A stretch of 64,000 bases of DNA from Ramazzottius varieornatus. Taxonomy: Eukaryota; Tardigrada; Eutardigrada; Parachela; Ramazzottiidae. Positions 13,401 to 24,600 of the stretch are shown piece after piece. The stretch covers positions 476,793 to 540,792 of the forward strand of contig BDGG01000004.1 in the NCBI GenBank assembly GCA_001949185.1, read 5' to 3'. The notes below the pieces were generated by a model, which was not told the DNA's origin, did no database searches, and saw nothing but the letters and a program-made list of their open reading frames with translations. How positions within the stretch are numbered: position 1 is the stretch's first letter; the number at the start of each line of letters is the position of its first letter. A program made the position numbers and the translations under genes.

Positions 13401-13744
13401 GCCCGGTCATGATTTCCTGCTACAATGCACCTTTTACTGCTGGCGCCGGGAACATGGTCTGTAGTGACTGGGCGATCATTTTCTGTGTCGTGTTTTTGCA
13501 GTACATTTCCTGGTTCAAGTACGGCAACGAAGCCCTGGCCATCAACCAGTGGTCTCGTGTGGAGAACATCACCTGCACTTCGACCGCTGCTTCAAGATGT
13601 GCCAGTAATGGTCATGCCATTTTGAGGATGTCGAGTTTCAAGGAAGAAAACTTTGCGCTGGATATCTGGATGCTTTTTGTTCTGATTGCGGCTTTCCGCT
13701 TTTTGGGCTTTGTCGCCTTGGCTATCCGAGCTCGGCGAAACTAG
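10429..13744 (+). CDS. ABCG half-transporter, White/Scarlet family
   Basis: An ATP-driven membrane half-transporter that works as a dimer. White-family members move pigment precursors, amines or lipids (family knowledge). Nine exons: 10429-10552, 10621-10723, 11056-11201, 11306-11351, 11437-11533, 11733-12159, 12449-12912, 12980-13375 and 13502-13744, in phase, 681 aa, against roughly 690 for fly White. Nucleotide-binding domain first: Walker [10 protein letters not shown] (~125-133), signature ISGGEMKRL (~233), Walker [13 protein letters not shown] (~253) and H-loop [11 protein letters not shown]. The C-terminal half carries about six hydrophobic segments, with TNM, PIFLREH and GGFFLNSG motifs typical of ABCG membrane domains. 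The order NBD then TMD is the ABCG hallmark. The donor after exon 6 (GTTCGT at 12160) is unusual but restores the frame. Substrate cannot be told from sequence. Confidence 0.93.
10876..10947. repeat. 25-bp tandem repeat, about 2.9 copies
   Basis: A 25-bp unit (starting GATAAAAGTATTTATCGATG) is repeated at 10876, 10901 and 10926, the last copy truncated. The copies are identical where complete. It lies in intron 2 of the ABCG gene, so it is not expected to affect the protein. Confidence 0.95.
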
Positions 13745-14604
13745 AGCAATAATCCTGATGGCGTTTACTTCAGAGTATCTATCTTGTTCACTTGTCCGGC
13801 AAAGGAATACGATTTTTAAGGTGTTTCTTTGCACTGAGCACCTTTTGCCTGTGATTCGTTTTTTTATGGTGGTCATTGCAATGATTTCCTGCCCGATGCA
13901 ATGATTTGTGATCGGAAGTTTTATGATTAGAAAAAACTTAGTAATCTGATCACGAACCTGGTTTGAACTTACCGCAGTTTTAGATTGGATCTTGCAAAGA
14001 CTTTGGTTCTGTACATTTGAACGTGACATTTGATATTAGGAGATCCGACCAATACCCACCCTATGTAAGCAATCGCGAGATTTCCAAGACGAGAACGTTA
14101 TTTACGTAAGATTTCGGAGACCACCACACCCGCAAAGTGCAGTTTTTGATCGTAAGTAGAAAGGTCACTTATAATTAGCACTACAGACCGTGCACGGTCC
14201 GTGCTGCTTCGCAGTGTCTGGTAAGAAACGGTACTATGACCTAACAATCGAGAGAAAAATTACTCAGAAGCAACGTCTTCAGAAGTGATTCAGCTAAAGA
14301 GATCGCCTGTCAGCTCTGGTCCTTCGGAATCGTGTCCAACACCACATGCTATACAAACATTTCTGACTGTCAAGTGTCTAATACCATCTGGCTGGGTGTT
14401 TTGTGCATCCACCACTTGAAAAATATGAAAGCGTTAGGCCATACGATTATTTCAGTTTCTTACGTAAGTTCTGCGAGATTACCCGTCACCCTCCCCCCCC
14501 CCCGCAGCGTAAGAAAATGTAAGATTATTACCTGGATTTTCCACCCCATGGGTGCTTACGTAATAGAAATACGGTCCCTTAATACATGATGTATATTAAC
14601 TGAA

Positions 14605-14710
14605 ACGTCGGCAAATGAATTGAACATGATCGTTATCTCAAGTGGCGCACGATCTCACTGTACGCCACTCGGGAAAACGATCCTGCTCAAGTCATTTGCC
14701 GCCGTCCCAG
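14605..14710. repeat. GTGGCGCAC palindrome with longer arms (intergenic copy)
   Basis: The core CAAGTGGCGCAC (14639) is followed by TACGCCACTCGGG (14661). Flanking arms CGTCGGCAAATGAAT (14607) and its reverse-complement-like CATTTGCCGCCG (14693) extend the inverted repeat to about 100 bp. This is the only clear copy not inside an identified intron. Confidence 0.8.
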
Positions 14711-14736
14711 TTTTAACCTACGAGGGAGAGCTTATT

Positions 14737-14871
14737 GAGTTAGCCGGCTGTAGGAACGGTTGTTGAGCAAGCGACCAGTTATTAGGAGCAGGCCTTCAGA
14801 AGGCCTACTCGCTGCATTCTGTGGCTAACTCAACAACCTCGGTCTACGCCGGCTAACTCAACAACCGTTCC
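14737..14871. repeat. Foldback element with GGCTAACTCAACAACC units
   Basis: GGCTAACTCAACAACC appears twice on the plus strand (14823 and 14850). Related sequence occurs inverted on the left: GAGTTAGCCGGC 14737-14748 and AACGGTTGTTGAG 14754-14766. The centre holds an inverted repeat, AGGCCTTC-A-GAAGGCCT. The arms are not collinear, so this is more than a simple hairpin. Confidence 0.8.
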
Positions 14872-15486
14872 TTCGTTCAAGCACGATCTTCCGTACACGC
14901 GCAAAGGGAAAGTCTGGCGCAGTAAAAAGTTTGGATCAGACCGTTCCGCTACAGGGGCACGGACAGGTGCTTTTTGCTGCATGTAGAAAACAGCATAACT
15001 GGCCTTACTGCCGTACGTACGTGATGGGTTTCGGAACGAGCGGCTAGAAGCGTGACGCTTTTACTGGCTTCGTTGTACAGACGAGCAGCTTCAAGAACCA
15101 CCTCGCGTTAAGCGAGTCGATCCACCTGGATCTCACTCATCCCAAAAAAGCTCTTATGGAGCTTATTGATTCCTGTTGCTCCCCACTTTGATCTGTTCTC
15201 TCTGCGTGTCCTTTGAATGTAGCTCACCGTCGTGTGATAGAGTTGTCACGCAATCACCGGCTCGGCGGATGACAGATCAGTAATCATATCAAAACCGGAC
15301 GATGTTGAGATTAGGTTGGGGATCTAAATGAGACTTTACTACACACCTAAACGCCTTCGTTGTCGAAGTTCGAATGCCTTCCTTTCGGGAGGAGTCATGC
15401 GGTTTCATTGGTGATAGCTATTGAGCTTAGGTGTTGTACGTACTTCGTTCTCGCACAGAGTATCGTTGCGGAAGAAGTGAGTGGAA

Positions 15487-15734
15487 GCTGTTGGCCGTCT
15501 TGGCCGAGAGACTTTGGTCTTGAGTTTGGTGTGGGTTCGTGCGGCAATAAAGTTCCCCCCCCCCCTTTTTCCCAACGGTTTCATCTGTTTTTCCTCTCTA
15601 ACAAGGCTGAGTGCCTCCAAGGACCTTCGACGACCTTCACCTGGTCAGGTAGCACTGCTCCCGCGGACAGTAGGATAAAGTATCCAGGATTCGGCCAGTA
15701 GCCTCTTCAAAAGGGATTAATGTCGGATCTTCGA
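15487..15734 (+). repeat. Dispersed repeat, copy 1 (second copy at 63756)
   Basis: About 245 bp match the last 245 bases of the window, in the same orientation. The first ~85 bases are diverged and include a poly-C expansion and AATAAAG. The last ~100 bases, from about CACCTGGTCAGGT onward, are identical. Both copies begin abruptly at GCTGTTGGCC. No protein is encoded. An internal GGCCGAGAGAC resembles a weak pol III A box, so a tRNA-derived SINE is possible but unproven. Confidence 0.85.
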
Positions 15735-16710
15735 GGACTTCTTCCTTTCTGTGGACCGAAGCGAGGTAAGTCGTAAGATTTACAGGTAGCTAGCGGTGTG
15801 AAGTACAGGTGAGGCGTTTGCCTAATTTCTTGGAGTGCAGGAAGCTTTGTGGTGCGAGGTTACTGGACAACCGGCAGAAAGTACAGGGGGATACTGACGT
15901 GTGAGCTTGTGTAGGGAAATTACAGCTTGACCGAGTTTGCCGAGTCCTTTTATTCTATCAATTTAGAGTAACGTCTGAATAAATACTCCTCGCTACCGGA
16001 CGTAAAACTTTGTTCATCGGGAGTTCTACGGAGGCGACTGCCTTGTATTTCGAGCCGATATTCTTGGGCATTTTGCCCTTTGTAGGAAAGCCTTTGCAAC
16101 AACGGTGAGGCTTCCGATGACGAATCAAGTACTAGTATCAACTGCAGCCATTGCCGGTATTTTCACCATATTGCTGATATTTTCTTCGTCCAGGTCGGAT
16201 CGTTCCCCCATGATACCCCCTGACTGAAAACTGTTGCTCGCCTAATCTCCCCAATCATCGTGTTCGGGAAGATCTGTCGTGCGCTAGCAGTTCCAACACG
16301 GAAGACTCTGAGAAAGTCCCCGTAGTTCCTCTGCAACGTCATCGGGCGCGCCAACACGTAGGTTGCTGCTTGAACGTGCTGGCATCAACCAAGTGCGAAC
16401 TGGCAGTTCGGTCGAGCCATGGCATGCAGTGATGTTCAGCTTCGTTACACATAAACCAGCACATTTCGACTACATGGTTCACCATGACACATGGCACCTA
16501 CATGGCTACATGGCTGGCTGCTGATGGACACAGCTGATTTTCCATCGGGTTATCTGGTGTGAGTGGTGTCCAGATTCACTTCCGGTCGCATGCGATAATT
16601 TTTATTTTTTACTGGCTAAAGTTGCTGAGCGCTTCTCATCGCTTTCTTCTTTGCAGGCTATTTCAGATGGACAATGGTGTATGATGCAAGCCTGAAATTG
16701 ATATCTCGCG

Positions 16711-19700
16711 ATGGCGAAAGCTAAGCAGCAGCGCGGACAAGGTAACCAGAAGGAAAACGCAGCGAAGCCGGAGCGAGCATTAACTGCGCTGGTGAACGGA
16801 TCGGCCACCTCGAACGATGCCCATCTCGAAGCTCCTAAACGGCGATGGGACAACGGCAAGTCGGCTTCTGCACCCCGGAAGGAATCCCCGCATGCATTGA
16901 AGAAATTGTCCAAGAAGAAAAGCTCGTCGGCATTCCGTGCGAGCATTGCTGCCGTTTGTGTGGGGATCTTATCCGTCGGAGCATACTACCTCTTTGCGCA
17001 TCTTGAAGAGCAGAAGATCCTGTCGCCATTTGCCGGTCCGCTGATCCCCTACGATCGCAGCTACAAGAATTCTCTCCTGTGGGGCACCTACCGTTCGGGA
17101 TTGTATTTTGGCGTGCGGAGTCGGACACCCGACTCGTTGGAAATGGGGCTGATGTGGTTTCCATACAGCGGGGGCAAGCTTAACATTCGCCATCTGTGTG
17201 ACCAGAACGACAGACTGCGCTATGGATGGCTGGATCATGATGGCAGAAGCTTTGGCTACCAAGAAATCCTCGACGACTTTGCGAATATCTCCACATCCTT
17301 CGTCAAAAGATTCAGGTAAGTGCGCGATGTTAATTAGCCTGACTTTGATTCGAATTAAAATGGTTTAAACTTGGTCCTACGCTTGATTCTTGAAAGGCCG
17401 ATTCGGCTCTTTCAGGCGATATGAGGCAATGTGATTGAAATGGCTCATGACGTCATAAGTGATAGTGGTGGGCACTTGAAATTTTGCTGTCCTTGTGACG
17501 TTATGGGCTCGAGTTGCTGATTCCTCATTTTGTGCGTTTCTGTGCTTGCAGTGAACAAACCAACGACTGGGTCGCTCGGATTTCTCTCCAACAGAACATG
17601 CAACACCGCTGGTCGTCGAAGCCTGCCGACTTCCGTTCAAAGATGGGCATCTTCGTGTACTTCAAGCTGGAGGATGCCGGAAAGATTTCGCCCATGGTCT
17701 CTAGCGACGAGCTAGTCGGCATAGAAGGCTCCACGCCTTCCCTGGGTAACTTCAAGATTCACTTCAAGCGTCACTCCGAAACAGACGTCAGCAGTCTGTT
17801 CGGCGGAGAAACTAGCAGCTTCGTCGCAACGACCTTCACCAAATGGACCGAGCTGAAAGAAACCATTCTATCCAGTGGGGCGATGCTCGAAAACAACATT
17901 GGTTTCAAGCTAGGCGGGATAGTCAGCCAGACTCCGAACTTTATTGTCCTCGAACTGGGTGTCTTTCCAAAGTTCACGCTGGATATCGTCTACGAACCTT
18001 TGAAGCCCGAAAGTGGACAAAGCAATAGCTTAGGTCCGATATCCTCTTCCTCCTTGACTGAGCTCATTCTGAATAAACGTAGGCAGTTCAACGAAAGGTT
18101 TAGGGAGGTGTTTAGAGTGAGGAACGAGGAACATAGAGAGTTCGCTCAAGCGGTGTTCAGCAACCTGATTGGAGGGATAGGGTATTTCTACGGGGAGTCT
18201 TTGGTAGCGTCAAAGTGGTCTTCGACCCCGGTCAAATCTTGGAAAGCGGGACTCTACACTGCGGTGCCATCGAGGAGTTTCTTCCCGAGAGGGTTCTTGT
18301 GGGATGAAGGATTCCACCAGTTGGCTATCAGCAAGTGGGACGTGGGATTGACGAGAGAGATCATGACGTCGTGGTTGAATTTGATGAACTCTAAAGGATG
18401 GATTGCCCGTGAACAGGTAAAGGGATCTACTGCAATCAGTATCGCACTCCCGAACGTCAAGAAGAAACGAAGAAAAAAAATAAAAATGCATGGCATACTC
18501 TACGAAAGTGCAAAATTGTGTTAAAGTTGGGAAAACTAAAAATGTTATGTTCTTATGAAGTAAGCTAAGTAAACGACCGACATCGTTTTTCTGTAATTTT
18601 TAGATTTTGGGTGAGGAAGCACGCAGTCGAGTACCGGAAGAGTTCGTCGTGCAGAACCCCGAGTACGCCAACCCGCCATCTCTACTCCTCACCGTCGAAG
18701 CCATGCTGGATAGTTTGGATCCTGATCACCCCGACGAGATCGACAAGACGCTGAAATTCTTTGAGTTTGCCTTCCCGCGACTCCAAGCCTGGTACAACTG
18801 GTTCAACACCACGCAGACTGGGTCTCGACCAGGAAGTTACCGTTGGCGTGGCCGTAATGAAACGACGGACAGAGAGCTCAACCCAAAGACTCTGACTTCC
18901 GGCTTGGACGACTATCCGAGAGCGTCGCATCCAAGTAATGACGAAAGACACGTCGACCTATACTGCTGGATGGCTTACGCGTCGGGGGTTCTGGCTCGAG
19001 TCGCCGAAGAAGTCGGCGAAAACCCGACAGCTTACCGGAAGTAAGTATATCACTTTACTTAACTCTCGATCCAAAGCTGTTTCTTGTTCTAAGACATGTT
19101 CGTTTTTCCATTGTAGCGCAGAGCTTTACTTGAAAGACAACGCTCTTCTGGACGAACTACACTGGTCAGAGAAGTACGGCATCTACGCCGACTACGGCAG
19201 ACATACCGACACGGCTCGGCTGCAGCGGCAACAGCCCAGTCGACCACTTCCGCCTGGCCAGTCGGTGTCCCATCTCCCGATGGTTCGCGTCTTTGACACG
19301 GAACCCAGACTGACTCACGTCGACGCTTTCGGTTACGTTAGTCTCTTTCCGTTAATGCTACGGATCGTGGAGCCGTCTTCGCCAAAACTTAGCTTGATCC
19401 TCGACGGACTCCGCGACCCGAAGCGACTCTGGACAGACTACGGTGTCCGGTCGCTGTCGTTGGACAATCCAATCCACGCAGCGCGGAACACGGAACATGA
19501 TCCACCGTATTGGCGAGGTAAGTGGATGGTTCGAACAAGGTTGGAAACTGGACAACCGAACTGGACAAGATCGCTGTCCGAAGTAGCGCACGCTTACAGC
19601 CAGTAATACTAAGAGGGTGCGCCGCTCAGAAAGTCGACTGGAGCGTTTTCCCAAGTGGTGCACGCTTTCAAACTACATAGGTATTACACCGTGCTTCATT

Positions 19701-20023
19701 AGGGAAAACATCTTTGTCGAATTCGTCAGCCAGCTCTCAGTTTCAAGGTTGAAAGTACTCTTTTTCCAGGTGCCGTTTGGATCAACATGAACTACCTCAT
19801 ACTGAAAGCTCTGACGTTCTACGGTAGAGCTCCAGGACCATATCAGGACAAGTCGATAAAGATTGCTCAAGAACTAAAGCATAATTTAGTGACGAATATG
19901 TATAGACAGTGGCGTAAAACGGGTCATGTTTTTGAACAGTATGTTGACGGAGAAGGTAAAGGATCCCATCCGTTTACTGGGTGGTCCAGTCTTATCGTTT
20001 TAATCCTGTCGGACTTTTATTAG
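16711..20023 (+). CDS. MOGS: Mannosyl-oligosaccharide glucosidase (ER glucosidase I, GH63)
   Basis: Removes the outermost alpha-1,2-linked glucose from newly transferred N-glycans in the ER lumen. Five exons: 16711-17315, 17552-18416, 18604-19040, 19117-19517 and 19770-20023, all in phase, 853 aa, against 837 for human. The layout is type II: a basic cytosolic tail, one membrane anchor (about residues 75-95, ASIAAVCVGILSVGAYYLF), then the GH63 lumenal domain. Diagnostic motifs: GRSFGYQEI, FFPRGFLWDEGFHQL (~446-460), SGLDDYPRASHPS (~589) and the end FEQY...HPFTGWSSLIVL. Start is the first ATG, which precedes the lysine-rich tail expected of ER type II proteins. Intron 4 carries palindromic repeats. 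Confidence 0.95.
19541..19740. repeat. Diverged GTGGCGCAC palindromes in MOGS intron 4
   Basis: AAGTAGCGCACGC (19581) faces GGTGCGCCGCT (19616), and CCAAGTGGTGCACGC (19651) faces a decayed CCGTGCTTCATTAGGGAAAAC. The flanking arms GACAAGATCG (19564) and TTTGTCGAATTCG (19713) match the family outer arms. Older, more mutated than other copies. Confidence 0.7.
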
Positions 20024-20543
20024 TGTTACAGAAACATAGCATAGTTTAAGTGTTCGCCCTCCTTTGGTCTGTTTCTACTAATTTATTCGTAGCACGTGCT
20101 TGGCGGCGTTGATAGTACGAGTGCGAAGTTGAAGTTCCCAGATCTCGGTACCCAATGGTCAGGCGTTGTTCGTATAAGGACCTTCTGACTCACGCGACCG
20201 GAAGTCAAACCTTCAGTTTCACTCCGCTCTTCTGCCCCGAGTTTCTCGGTGTCTCTGCGAGGAAACTTGGGATAATCTAAGACAAACAATTCGGGACTTC
20301 AATGCCATTCTTCGCAGGTTCATAGACACCTTTGTGGAATGGAAGTCAGACCAGTCAGATTACGGCTCACGACGACGAGAAGAACTTTTGTTGGTTGATT
20401 GCTTCCGGTTGTTGATTGGAATGTACTGATTTCATGTTTTGGTTTTCTTGAAAGTTGAAGCTGTCTTAATCGCTGTGCTGTTCAGTCTTCTTTGCAGTCT
20501 TCGGCGTTTTCTCGATCCTCTAGGTCCTCCCCCAAGCCCCACC
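20024..20543. other. Intergenic region MOGS-VMA21
   Basis: Same-strand spacing of about 520 bp holding the MOGS 3' UTR and the VMA21 upstream region. A frame open across 20439-20543 joins the VMA21 start, but the recognisable protein begins at the ATG 20544. Nothing else is seen. Confidence 0.4.
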
Positions 20544-21058
20544 ATGACTATTCCATCTGAAAGCGTTCGAGAGAGGAAAGGCATCCGCGCGGAAGACGTG
20601 ACGAAATCGGACACAACGGCAGCTACGATGTAAGTATTCACTGTAATGCATACATTGGTCATGGAATGAAGTCATCTGAGTTTTCCCGTCTTTCCTAGCG
20701 GAGTGACCGCGAGCCCCTATGTGACTGGAGCCAAGACCCTTATATTCTACACATTCCTTCTTATCGCTGTCCCTGTGATCGCATACTATGTCGGAAAAGG
20801 CTACGTGTTAGAAGGTAATCCCCTGATTCCACTACCATTCAATTTCACTTCAACCACTCCACCAGTTTCTTGAAACGATCCGTTCATGACGGTTCATCCT
20901 CCCTCGTAGATTTGCTGGGATACTCGAAGCAGCAAAGTTTTATCTACTGGGCGATCCTGTCGGTCATAGGGATACATGGCGTTCTCGGCCTGATGATCGT
21001 CAAGGCTTTTCGTGAAGAAGTGGTAATTCCAGCTCGCGTCCCAACGAAGCAAGATTAA
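20544..21058 (+). CDS. VMA21: VMA21-like V-ATPase assembly factor
   Basis: VMA21 is a small two-pass ER membrane chaperone that assembles the V-ATPase Vo sector. Exons 20544-20629, 20699-20814 and 20910-21058 are in phase, 116 aa, against 101 for human. Two hydrophobic hairpin segments are seen: TLIFYTFLLIAVPVIAYYV, and FIYWAILSVIGIHGVLGLMIV. They are separated by a short loop with a KG-Y-VLE motif, as in the family. The C-terminus VPTKQD is lysine-containing but is not a perfect KKxx signal. Start: the ATG at 20544 gives a typical short polar N-terminus; an in-frame upstream extension exists but reads like UTR. Confidence 0.85.
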
Positions 21059-21652
21059 TGACAACAGGATGTACTAATATCTGAGCGCGATCTCTCGGGC
21101 ATTGAGCATCCTTTGCCCAAGTTTTAATCTTTCTGTACACGGTAGGTTTTCTTCTTAGCTTCTATTCTTCCTTTATGTTTTATTACTGGTACTACCTTTT
21201 CTTTGAATTTTGGTGCGATGCACGTTTATGAATATGGACAGTCAACGCAAATAGGCCGTAACTGGAAGTCGAAAGGGTTCTTCATTATCCAAATCTTTAT
21301 TTACCGAGTTTCGATAAGGTCGAAATGGTCGTTTAACCAAACATCATTCGACCCTAACTTGATACAAACACGGAAGTGCACGATAGCAAAAGAAACGCGA
21401 AAACCAAGGTTTCGATCCTTGTTTACCATTGTTACAAATGTTGCTTCCATATCTACAGTAAACACAAAAGGAGCGCCACCAGGATGACTTATTGCCCGGT
21501 ATCTTATCGCTCAGTACAGAGATCCCAAGAGGCCACGACCGCCTCGATGTCCGGTCATTCTCGACCAAGGATAAACCAGGCAAATGCTGCAAGCAAATCT
21601 TACTCCTGCAGCTTTCTTGACCGTCCCCGGTCTTCGTTCACTAATATTTAAC
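21059..21652. other. Intergenic region VMA21-Mesh
   Basis: About 590 bp with no supported exon. It should hold the VMA21 3' UTR and the Mesh promoter. Confidence 0.4.
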
Positions 21653-24600
21653 ATGTTCCGGCTTGAAGACTTGCTCCTGATGGGAGTGGTGTGGCTCCAC
21701 TTGGCTCTCGACGGACTCGCTCAACTTGGCGTTACGGTAAGCACTGTGTGCTCCTGTCCCGTACACCAAAACAACGACGTGGCTTGTGCTACCTTGGTAG
21801 ATTTATCTTTTCCGTTAATTAAACTCTATTGATTTTTTGTCTTTTCAGCAACCTCCCGGAACATACACACTCCCATACAAACCAGAAGTACCTTCGAAGT
21901 TCTGTCCGTTCGGGCAGGAGCTCGACCACTTGTTGCCTCGCAGTTCGTCTGGCGAGTTCGTAAGCATGGACTTGTCCCGCAAATTTCCCTTCTTCGACAT
22001 ACCCTACCAGACTCTGTTCGTAAGTCCGAATTATCTTTTCAGGAGCCATTATACGGTATTAGCACATAACGTTACGTATAATTATGCGTAAGACCTGTCG
22101 CCGACAGAACGCCATATTCACCTTTCAATCTGAATTTTTCTTAGCCCAGCAAAAGCGTGCGGGACATATACCTTAAACTTCTGTTTTTTCAGCCGAACAC
22201 TAATGGAGCAATCACATTCGATAGAGGAAATGCCCTTGTGAGTATGACACTGGAGCTGATTTTGGAGGGGGAATCGATCGCGAAAAACTAATTCTAGGAT
22301 TGACTTAAATTTTGCACTAGGTCCCTTCAAACTTTACCGCCAGTCTGGACTTTAAAATTATAGCCGCATACTGGGGACACATGACGGCAGACTGTCGCGA
22401 CAGTCAGGGGCAGCGATCTCGCGGTGACATTTTCGTGCGTGAAACGGAAGAGCCAGCAACTCTGCAAAATATTTCCTTGCTAATTAGGGATGAGTATATT
22501 TCCTTCTCATCTGCGCCCTCATATCAGTCATATGTCGAAGATTGCAGAATGTTTCTAGGGCAAACATGCCTGGCGAGCAGCGCTTCACGTCCAGATGGGC
22601 TCTTGTTTTTACTGTCTACCAAACTCGTATGCCTGTGGATTTTCGGTGGGCTTGTCCAAATCCAGTAAGTAAACGACAATAATGAACTTGGTAAAGCATC
22701 AGGACGTGACAGTGGAAGGATTGACTGTGGAAAAGCATATAACCTTAAGACTAAAACCGGTAACATTTTTTAGTGGACCACATATCAAACCATCCTCACG
22801 ACAGACGGCGTCAAGTCTTTCGCAATCTTTCTCTACCATGAGATGGGTGCCTCAAATAATTTCTGTGATCATGCACCCGCAGGTACTAATTTTTTTATGC
22901 GCAATTGTGCATCAATGTGATGGACATTGGTTTAAGCAACGAAATAGGATACGACTGCCAATGCTAATGGTATGGTATGTCTGCGAATAGGTGGAGTAAA
23001 TGCCGGTGACGGAAAACGCAGTTTAATGTTGCCAATGTCCAGTACCGGACGCTACGGAAACTTCTCTGAAACTTTGTTGGCGGACTCGAATGTCGGAATG
23101 CCCGGCACCTGGATGTTTCGTGTCGACCAAGAGAACATTCCAACGACAGCATGTACCGAGGACGGTAAGTGCGCGCCGTGAACCGTGGTGGCAGAATAGT
23201 GAAACACACGAGCTCATAAGTACTGCCGAGTTTCTCACTTCGTCGGGAGATGGGATGCCATGAAAATTTAGTTCAGAATTACGTGGGTATCAGATCAACT
23301 GATTGGTTTGGACTAGAGGTTGTGCCAGTATCCCCACTCAAAAATGGGCGGTGGTTGTGAGCGTTAGGTTTCGTGCAAGATGTAAATATACAGCTGACTG
23401 CAATCAATTGTTTAGCTGATTAATATCATGGTATTTTCAGTGGGATAACCGAACTCACTACGATGCCCATTTTTTTGGTGACTTTGTAGTGGCACACTCT
23501 GTACAAAGCTCTGTAGCGAAAGCCTGCATGGAAGTATAGTGTACAGCTCGCCGTTTCGTCTGGAGCTGCTCGTACCGTGGCAGCCGCTGCACGAAACCGG
23601 TGGCTTTTTGCGTGACCTTGCAGCATCAGAGCGAAGCGTATTTACGACCCATGAGCCACGGCCTGATGATTCGGGCAGCTCCGGATTCTGTTCACCATAT
23701 TTTCTCCTTTGCAGGCTCCAATCTTCAGATTTATCCGAGGTTTGGGTCTCTGCTGGGAGGAACCAAAGTGTCGGTGTCTGGGATATGTGTCAGTAAAGAA
23801 AGTCATCCGAACGTCACGTGTCTCATCGGAGAGACCTCTGTGAGTGCAAACGTCACAAACGACAACGAGTTTTTTTGCGTTACTCCAATCGGGACGCTCC
23901 TGGGTGCAGCACGATTTGCAATTGCCCGTGATGGCGTCAACTTCCAGTATGAGACAAATTTCACTTATGGTAAGCGTTAATCGTGCTTGGGAGCAAAGTT
24001 ATTTAAATCAAGGTGATGCAATTCAAAGTATCAATATTTCCCCCTAGATTATATAACGACAGACGTGATCCTTCATAACGAAGACCAACTGAATAACGGG
24101 TCGGCCACCACATTCGATATAAGCTGGGACCAATCATTCCTTGGACCGGATGAGAATGTCACAGTTCAAATCGTTATTTGGTACACGAATCCCCCTCTCA
24201 ACTGTACGGATCCAATGGATTTCGTGCCGGTATGGGCGATACAGGACGATCCCGAAATGGTGGTGGTGTCTATTGCCACAGCACGTAACGACGACGGTCG
24301 CGTACAAGTACCTAGTTCAAAAGTCGTCAGCGAGGCACTCCCACCAAACTCCGTTCCCGTATCGGGCTTTCTTCGAGTGGTGGGAACCAACGACGCCAAC
24401 AGCGCAGCAGAGCAAGACGGTAACCTTGTGAGCCCTTCTCAAATGTCGGCAGTGAAGTTTCTAGGACAGATTTGGGTAAATGACATGGTATCCGAAAGAG
24501 CGCCACAGTCGTTCCTCCAGAAGGTCAAAGCTCGAGTGACCAATGCTGTAAAGCGAGGTTGGGAAAGTTTCAAGAGGGCAGCGCCGTGCTTGGTACAGAT

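Larger units (their letters stand above)
13745..16710. other. Repeat-bearing intergenic region between ABCG and MOGS
   Basis: Almost 3 kb without a supported coding region. It contains a GTGGCGCAC palindrome (14605-14710), a complex foldback (14737-14871), two poly-C runs (about 14491-14503 and 15554-15565) and one copy of a dispersed repeat (15487-15734). A good splice donor (GAG|GTAAGT, ~15766) follows that repeat, but no partner exon was found. Confidence 0.5.
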
